Source: Asterias rubens
Taxonomy: Eukaryota > Echinodermata > Asteroidea > Forcipulatida > Asteriidae
DNA length: 64,000 nt
NCBI RefSeq assembly: GCF_902459465.1
Contig: NC_047078.1
Coordinates: 6,224,333 to 6,288,332, forward strand
Reading direction: 5' to 3'
A model generated the notes under the pieces. The model was not told where the DNA came from. It saw only the letters and a program-made list of their open reading frames with translations, and searched no databases. A program made the position numbers and the translations under genes. Below, one piece after another: positions 58,303-64,000 of the stretch (position 1 is its first letter; every line of letters begins with the position of its first letter).

Positions 58303-58634
58303 TTAAAGGCACTGTACACGTTTGGTATTGTCAAAGACAAGTGTTCTCACTTGGTGTATACCATCATAAGCATAAAAATAACAGGCCAGTGAAAATTTGG
58401 GCTCAATTGGTCATCGAAGTTGCGAGAAACTGATGAAAGAAAAAACATACTTGTTGGACGAAAATTTGTGTGCTTTCAGGCAGGAATAAAAGACTTCTAG
58501 CTAGAAGTCTTTTAATATTATTTGGTGAAAAATTACATCTTTTTCAAAACTACGTTCTTTGCCCGTTACCAAGTCAGTTTTTAAGTTATTATTTGTTTTG
58601 AGTATTAGTTACCAAACGTGTACCTTCCCTTTAA
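58303..58634 (+). mobile_element. TTAA element, gtacacgtttgg subfamily
   Basis: It runs from ttaaaggcactgtacacg to cgtgtaccttccctttaa. It contains the hairpin aaaagacttctagctagaag also seen in 4,373-5,218. Confidence 0.75.
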
Positions 58635-58834
58635 CCACGTTTATAGAAAATGACGTAACCCTTGTGCGAAATTGACCAACTTTCGTCTACAACGTAATAT
58701 TTTATTCATCAAAATGACGTGGTGGGATATTCAATCAATGAAAGGGTCGCAGTTTTAAACATACTACGAGTAAAAGCAGTAAACTTGTTTGTAAAACCCT
58801 AAACATTGTTTTGCTATGGGAGTAGTTCACCGTT

Positions 58835-59445
58835 TGCTATGGGATAGTACATTGGTTGCCATGGGGTACATTGGTTGCTGTGGGTAAAACATTGGTTGCT
58901 GTGGGGTAGTACATGGGTTGCTGTGGGTAGTACATTGGTTGCTGTGGGGTAGTACATTGGTTGCCATGGGGGTACATTGGTTGCCATGGGGGTACATTGG
59001 TTGCCACGGGGGTACATTGGTTGCTGTGGGGTACATTGGTTGCTGTGGGGTAGTACATTGGTTGCTGTGGGGTAGTACATTGGTTGCTGTGGGGTAGTAC
59101 ATTGGTTGCTGTGGTGTACATTGGTTGCTGTGGGGTAGTACATTGTTTGCTGTGGGGTAGTACATTGGTTGCTGTTGGGTAGTACATTGGTTGCTGTGGG
59201 GTACATTGGTTGCTGTTGGGTAGTACATTGGTTGCTGTGGGGTAGTACATTGGTTGCTGTTGGGTAGTACATTGGTTGCTGTGGGGTAGTACATTGGTTG
59301 CTGTTGGGTAGTACACTGTTTGCTGTTGGGTAGTACATTGGTTGCTGTGGGGTACATTGGTTGCTGTGGGGTAGTACATTGGTTGCTGTGAGGTACATTG
59401 GTTGCTGTGCGGTAGTACATTGGTTGCTAGTAGACAGTGCATCGG
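58835..59445. repeat. 22-bp minisatellite (with 19- and 17-bp variants)
   Basis: The unit ttgctgtggggtagtacatt plus gg repeats about 28 times, with variants lacking agt. Read on the minus strand it has no stop in any frame, which creates three overlapping pseudo-proteins of about 200 aa rich in MYYPTATNVLPHSNQC. These are not genes. Confidence 0.93.
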
Positions 59446-59599
59446 TTGCTATGGATATACTACTGTGTTTGCTGCGTGGTTTCTAAACTGCCGTTTCTAT
59501 GTTTTAAAATATTGCCTTAACGTTGTGTTAAGCGCCTTGTCTTGAGGCCTGGCATAAGGTGCTATATAATTAAGGGAATCAATGTGTGGTGAAGAGGGT

Positions 59600-59725
59600 T
59601 TCAACTAGTGGTTTAATCCCAACGAGGCCTGGTTCTTGATAATTTTACCGAGACGAAGTCGAGGTAAATTATAAAGAACCAGGCCTCAGCGGGTTTAAAC
59701 CACTTGTTGAAAACCGATTCAACAC
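59600..59725. repeat. Hairpin, about 50-bp arms
   Basis: The left arm (ggcctggttcttgataattt) is mirrored by aaattataaagaaccaggcc around gagacgaagtcga. It is part of a larger worn element: ttgaaaacc..cacac.ttgattccc also occurs near 2,328. Confidence 0.65.
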
Positions 59726-60234
59726 ACTTTGATTCCCATTCATAAATACCTTTTTCGGTAAAAAACATCATCACTTTTTGGTCAAAAAGTAAAATAAATG
59801 CAAAAATTATAAGTTTTAATTGATTTCTTTCAACATCGTACACTCCTCCAGCTATGAAAATAATGGTAAAGCCCTCCGCCGCCGTCGGGTAAACAACTCC
59901 TTATAAGGGAATGCTGTGCGCGTCGCGCATATCGCATTGTATCGCGTGATGTGGCACAACTGTTTCAGCCGTTGCTCTCGACCAATAGGAATTAAGAAAG
60001 TTTCTTAATAGAACGGTTGAAGGTCGCGTGTCAAGCCAATGAATTAACACTTTTCACCGGTCATAAACAAAGGTTTATTCACACCCACGTGACGCGCTCT
60101 CCACCAATAGGAATAGCGAAACTGTCTGAAGTATTTATGAATTACTCGTTTAATACTATAATAGCGCGCCGCGTTTGCGCGGTTTCTAGTGAAAATAAGA
60201 CACAGTGATGCGGTTTTATTTGAAGTTGTGCCCC
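59726..60234. other. No gene seen
   Basis: The stretch contains two ccaccaatagga-type CCAAT words and GC-rich patches (gcgcgccgcg near 60,165). It may be promoter-like or part of a worn repeat. No coding frame is convincing. Confidence 0.4.
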
Positions 60235-60442
60235 GGTGCGTTCGAATAGCTTTGGACGTCATACCAGGGGCTCACCCGGGTCAGCCCCAAGTGCCCTGCT
60301 TTTGGAGTTGGTTACTTCGGCGCTGGCCACAGGTAAACGACGTCACTACGAGAGCGGTGGGTGGTCGTTCGTTCAACTCTTGTCAGGGGCTTCAGCTCTT
60401 GTCACTCGAGTGAGCACCAAGGGAAGCTAAACGAACGCACCC
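60235..60442. mobile_element. Foldback MITE, ggtgcgttcg family, copy outside the array
   Basis: It runs from ggtgcgttcgaatagcttt to aagctaaacgaacgcacc. It shows the family is not restricted to the array. Confidence 0.8.
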
Positions 60443-60835
60443 TATGTCGTTCTAAAGCAATGTTCAAAATACTTGTGTCTTCATGTTCCGTACATAACAG
60501 TAGTTGCGTATCGGATGAAAGGGTCGTCGGTGGGCAATGTGTCCCCCCCAGGCCCCCCATACTTTTTTTCATACGATTGAATAAGCATTGTTATAGTAAC
60601 GGTATCTGCATGCTGCTGAAATTGCAACTCTTTTTTACATGTACTAACAATCTGCACTACATCGAACCTAAACGGCTTAATGTCACATCCGAAAGAAACA
60701 CCAGGGCCATCCCCCTTCTACGATAAGTGTTCTTTGTTCTTTTTATATGTACTAACAATCTGCAGTATATCGAACCTAACGGCCCGAAGGAAAAAGTAAT
60801 ATTGCACAATGCCGCGCTTCTGTCGAAATCAAACT

Positions 60836-61740
60836 AAACTTTATTTGAATTCGATATAGCAAGAGTGCGACGACTGAAACAGCGTTTGTGACCGTTTGCT
60901 ATAAAATGAACATGGTTGGAAAGATATTTTAAAAGTAAAATACAATGATCCGAATAAATATGCCACGAAATTGCGTGGTTTTCCTTAATAATAACCGAAT
61001 TTATAAAGCGCCTTTTCCAAAGGATGCAAAGCGCTAGGGATAATGCAACCAAAAACCCAAAAGAGAAAATGACTAGAATCAAAAACACATTAGAAGGAAC
61101 GATTAAACAGATGAGTTTTTAAAAGTCCTTTAAACTGTTCTACAGAAGAAGCGTTCCGGATGTTTGTTGGGAGTGGGTTCCAGTTGCGGGGACTAGCGAT
61201 GGAAAATGCACGGTCTCCAAACTTCCTTGAGGATCGAGGTACTACTAGATTGGATTGAGATCGAAGACCTTCACGTTTGGGTTTGCTGAGATCTAGTGTG
61301 TCTGAAATGTAGGATGGGAAAGTATTGGATACAGTTTTGAACATGTTCAGTTCCGTCTTAAAATTGATCCGCTGGTCGACCGGAAGCCAATGTAGATCCG
61401 TGAGCAGCGGTCTGGCATGGGAATACTTTGTCTTCTTATGGATCAGTCGGGCGGCCTTGTTTAGGAGTCTTTGTAAGCGGTTGAGATCATGTTGCTTCAG
61501 TCCAGTGAGAAGGGAGTTGCAGTAGTCGACTAACACGGTCGACCATTTATGGGAAAATTGGCCGATCGTGTTAGTTCACAAAGCAAATGGAAAACCACGC
61601 AATTTTGAGGCAAATTTGTGTGGATCATTGTATTCTACTTTTGAAACATCTTTCCAACCATATGCATTTTAACACAAACGGTTACAAATGTGTTTTTTTA
61701 TAGACCAACTCGTCCTATCCAAGGCAACCGGTCCCTTTAA
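60836..61740. mobile_element. Foldback element split by a LINE
   Basis: 60,836-60,985 matches the left arm of the 3,279-3,668 element (aaagtaaaatacaatgatcc, cgaaattgcgtggttttc). 61,529-61,740 matches its centre and right arm (ctaacacggtcgaccattta, ggatcattgtattctactt). The intervening 545 bp is a LINE tail. Confidence 0.75.
60986..61536 (-). pseudogene. CR1/L2-type LINE, 3' end of the reverse transcriptase ORF and tail
   Basis: The minus-strand frame (61,536-61,090) reads VDYCNSLLTGL, LQRLLNKAARLI, LHWLPVDQRI, FPSYISDTLDL, RKFGDRAFSIASPRNWNPLP and LLKTHLFNRSF-stop. This is the usual C-terminal end of CR1/L2 clade polymerases. The tail has AGCGCTTTGCATCC and GGCGCTTTATAAATT, then a TTA-rich end. 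It is 5'-truncated, as typical for target-primed insertion. Confidence 0.88.
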
Positions 61741-61870
61741 GACAATGGACCAGAGGTGTAAAATATCCCACGGATGAACGTCCTTGCACTGGACACTCAG
61801 ATTTTAAAATTGTGATTCTCATGTCAATGTTTGTTAACTTAATGTAACTTTGGATGGAAACCTAATTCTG

Positions 61871-62232
61871 TTAAAGTCATTATACACTTTCGGAACATAG
61901 AAAAAAAGAGTTCACAGATTTACAAATTACTTGGTTTACAGAAGGTAATGGTGAAAGACATTTCTTAAAATAATTATTCCATGAAATGCTTTACTTTTTG
62001 AGAAAACAATTATCAATTCTCGATATAAAAAATTACGGATTTATTTTAAACACATGTCATGACACGGCCAAACGTGCGGAAACAATGGTGGGTTTTCCCG
62101 TTATTTTCTCCCGATTACGATGATCGATTGAGCCTAAATTTTCACAGGTTTGTTATTTTATTTATGAGTTGTGATACACGAATTGTGGGCTTTTGGACAA
62201 AATTGTTTACCGAAAGTGTCCAATGGCTTTAA
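61871..62232 (+). mobile_element. TTAA element, ggtaaacaatattgt subfamily
   Basis: It runs from ttaaagtcattatacactttc to gtgtccaatggctttaa. It is inverted relative to 7,669-8,042 and 13,611-13,984. Confidence 0.75.
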
Positions 62233-62526
62233 GCAATATATTTATGTGCTTAGCTTAGCAAGTTTTTGTGATTATGCAACCTTTTTCAAATTGGGCACAG
62301 GTCCCTCGCTGCTCACAAAACTTACCATAAATGCCTCCTCAAACAATGTTTAATAAGCTCAATAATTATGATACTCATGTGATTTTTTTTGGTATTTTTC
62401 ATAGGATCTAAATCTGATGTTTCTGTTGCCATGGTGACATTTGATGCTGTCTTTGATCTCTGGTGCATGCTGATGCATTCTCAATCGTAGAAAGCAGAGT
62501 TCATATAAAAAGATTGAAGAGCTTTT

Positions 62527-62566
62527 TTGAAGACCATACGGTGCACCGATCGAAACGTCGAGTTGA
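62527..62566 (+). promoter_or_regulatory. GPCR-D leader motif, hammerhead-like 3' half
   Basis: The sequence tgaagaccatacggtgcacc is followed by GATCGAAACGTCGAGTTG, about 150 bases before the start codon. It shares its layout with A, B and C although D lies outside the array in opposite orientation. Confidence 0.45.
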
Positions 62567-62714
62567 TGCACAGTGCATCTCTCTTTCGAAACCACCTCAA
62601 TTCATTAGTGAGAGAGATTCGCGGTATTTCCTTAAACGTTAGTCACAAGAAACCAAGGAGTACCTGGAGAAAAAAAATTCCGGATTCGATCAAATTATTT
62701 TGACGATTCAGACG

Positions 62715-63680
62715 ATGGAGTCAGTCAATCTTACCAGTTCAACTTCGGTCAATACTTTCGACGGCCAGCTGTTTTTCTATTACACCCTGAGCAGCCTCGG
62801 CATACTCGGCAATGGATTTGTTTGCTTCGTCATGCTTCGCTACAGGAAAGTTTTCAACTCCACCACAAACAAACTAATCATCCACCAATCCTGTCTAGAT
62901 CTCATCGGGTCGTGTGTGTTCCTGGTGGAGAGGTTCGCTCACATGGGTGTCGTACCAGACAGCTTTCTCGGCCGGCTCTACTGTCACGTCTGGTGGTCGG
63001 AATGGCCGCAGTACGGCATGTTTGTGGCTTCTACATGGAACCTAGTCGCCATATCAGTAGAGCGCTACCTCGCAATCTGCCGACCCGTGTGGTATCGAAA
63101 TGTTTTCACCCCTCGGAGACTGAAGCTCGTCATGATGACGGCGTGGATGATGGGCTGGGTAGAAGCTGCTCATCTCTTGGTAGTCTGCTTCTATGACAGC
63201 GAGGTCCTCGGTTGCAATGTGTCCTGGTTCAGTTCAGAGATTCAGGCCGTTGCGGGCGTCTTGGTATTCCTACACGAGCTTGTGGTTCCGATGTCGATCA
63301 TGGTACTTTGCTACTCTCTTATAATCTGGAAGCTCCGCCAGAGAGCACAGGCTCACGGTAGAGACAACAACACCAGCGCTCAGGAGACGTTCTCTAAAGC
63401 CAATCGTAATGTTACACAGACAGTCGTCTTGGTGACCATATTCTTCTTCATTTGCTGGAGCCCTACTGAGACCAACTATCTGTTGTTTAATCTAAGTGTG
63501 TATCAACCAGTCAACCTTTACGAAGACATCTTTTATCGAGTTACGGGAGGTATTGTTGTCATTAACTTGTGCATAAATCCTTTAATTTACTGCTTCACAT
63601 ACGAAAGGTTTCAGAAACAGCTGAAAGAGATGGTCGGGCGCCGCACACGACGAGTTGAGGACACTTCAAACTCGACCTGA
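62715..63680 (+). CDS. Rhodopsin-type GPCR, paralogue D (single exon)
   Basis: The 321-residue receptor is homologous to A, B and C over its full length. It carries D62, C90/C167, ERY 116-118 and CWSP at 247-250. Helix 7 has the standard NPLIY (288-292) where the array copies have SPFIY. Differences cluster in helix 4 and loop 2 (MTAWMMGWVEAAHLLVV, an added NVS sequon), where ligand contact is plausible. The first ATG is at 62,715, the same ACG-ATG context as its paralogues. It ends TSNST-stop, with only one copy of the motif that became a minisatellite behind the others. It shares VERFAHMG and CLDLIGS with A, so A may be closest. Ligand unknown. Confidence 0.93.
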   Translation: MESVNLTSSTSVNTFDGQLFFYYTLSSLGILGNGFVCFVMLRYRKVFNSTTNKLIIHQSCLDLIGSCVFLVERFAHMGVVPDSFLGRLYCHVWWSEWPQYGMFVASTWNLVAISVERYLAICRPVWYRNVFTPRRLKLVMMTAWMMGWVEAAHLLVVCFYDSEVLGCNVSWFSSEIQAVAGVLVFLHELVVPMSIMVLCYSLIIWKLRQRAQAHGRDNNTSAQETFSKANRNVTQTVVLVTIFFFICWSPTETNYLLFNLSVYQPVNLYEDIFYRVTGGIVVINLCINPLIYCFTYERFQKQLKEMVGRRTRRVEDTSNST

Positions 63681-64000
63681 GAGTCACAAGGCCGAATGCG
63701 GGAGGCTGGTCACTAGACCAAGAGTTTGCCTGATTTGTTTATAAGTTGCGGAAATTCTTGCAGCTTTCGCACGTAGACATTTACCCCCATAAGGGAAAGC
63801 GCCATTAAAAACTTCCGGGTAATTGCGACAAAAAGATGAAAAGTTAACTGCGTGGGTGTGTTTATTGAAATACTTGGGCCATTAGACTTAAAAGAAAATA
63901 ATGAGCGGTTACAAAATGACTGATTAGTCAGAAGCACTGCTGGTTGTGCACTGTTAAAATCAGTCCACTGTTTGGAAAGGGAGTTACATGGCGATAACAG
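63681..64000. other. GPCR-D 3' flank, no further gene seen
   Basis: The text after the stop (gagaggctggtcactagacc and similar) is related to the flank of the array copies (gtctggtgaccagcctctcg), but without the minisatellite. Confidence 0.5.

Noticed and set aside
58814-59442. Three overlapping frames of 194-201 codons on the minus strand
   Set aside because: They are translations of one 22-bp minisatellite in its three phases, with no independent protein signal.

Overview
This looks like nuclear DNA of a deuterostome invertebrate, most likely an echinoderm and probably a sea star. The basis is one intron-rich conserved gene, intronless rhodopsin-type GPCR paralogues, many foldback/MITE families bounded by TTAA, tRNA-derived SINEs, Penelope-like elements and a CR1/L2-type LINE tail. 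The assignment to sea stars is inference. Base composition is AT-rich and there is no bacterial gene organisation.

Positions 1-17,200. The left edge holds a C2H2 zinc-finger reading frame broken by three single-base shifts. Ten exons of GPN1 (GPN-loop GTPase 1) lie on the minus strand between 16,930 and 5,553. Their splice sites and phases all agree. The acidic C-terminal exon is not found; a 500-N assembly gap (4,440-4,939) lies just downstream. The introns and flank carry MITEs, foldbacks, a SINE with a MITE inside it, and a 75-bp tandem repeat.

Positions 17,250-57,640. Three tandem units follow: unit 1 at 17,250-32,332, unit 2 at 32,333-43,701 and unit 3 at 43,702-57,640. Each carries one intact single-exon GPCR gene on the minus strand (A at 21,482-22,447, B at 35,705-36,694, C at 51,328-52,317), a minisatellite at its 3' end, a Penelope 5' fragment upstream of it, and a module rich in CCAAT and TGACGTCA motifs. 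Comparing the units base by base shows insertions with their empty sites: a 665-bp long-TIR element with a 9-bp target duplication (unit 1 only), a 371-bp MITE (unit 1 only), an 841-bp TIR element (units 2 and 3), a palindromic Penelope-like insertion with a 15-bp target duplication (unit 2 only), and a 4,263-bp TA-flanked element made largely of AACGTTG-type repeats (unit 3 only). Unit 1 also contains a 2,571-bp internal tandem duplication.

Positions 57,640-64,000. This part holds the right arm of a long foldback element, a 22-bp minisatellite that is open in all three minus-strand frames, a CR1/L2 LINE tail inserted in another foldback element, and a fourth GPCR paralogue (D, 62,715-63,680) on the plus strand outside the array.

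Taken together the window is a housekeeping GTPase gene next to a young, expanding cluster of GPCR genes, probably for peptides or chemical cues. Transposons and unequal exchange are remodelling the cluster. The most informative material is the dated series of insertions, and the recurrent CGAAACGTC (hammerhead-like) motif found both at Penelope ends and in the leaders of all four GPCR genes.
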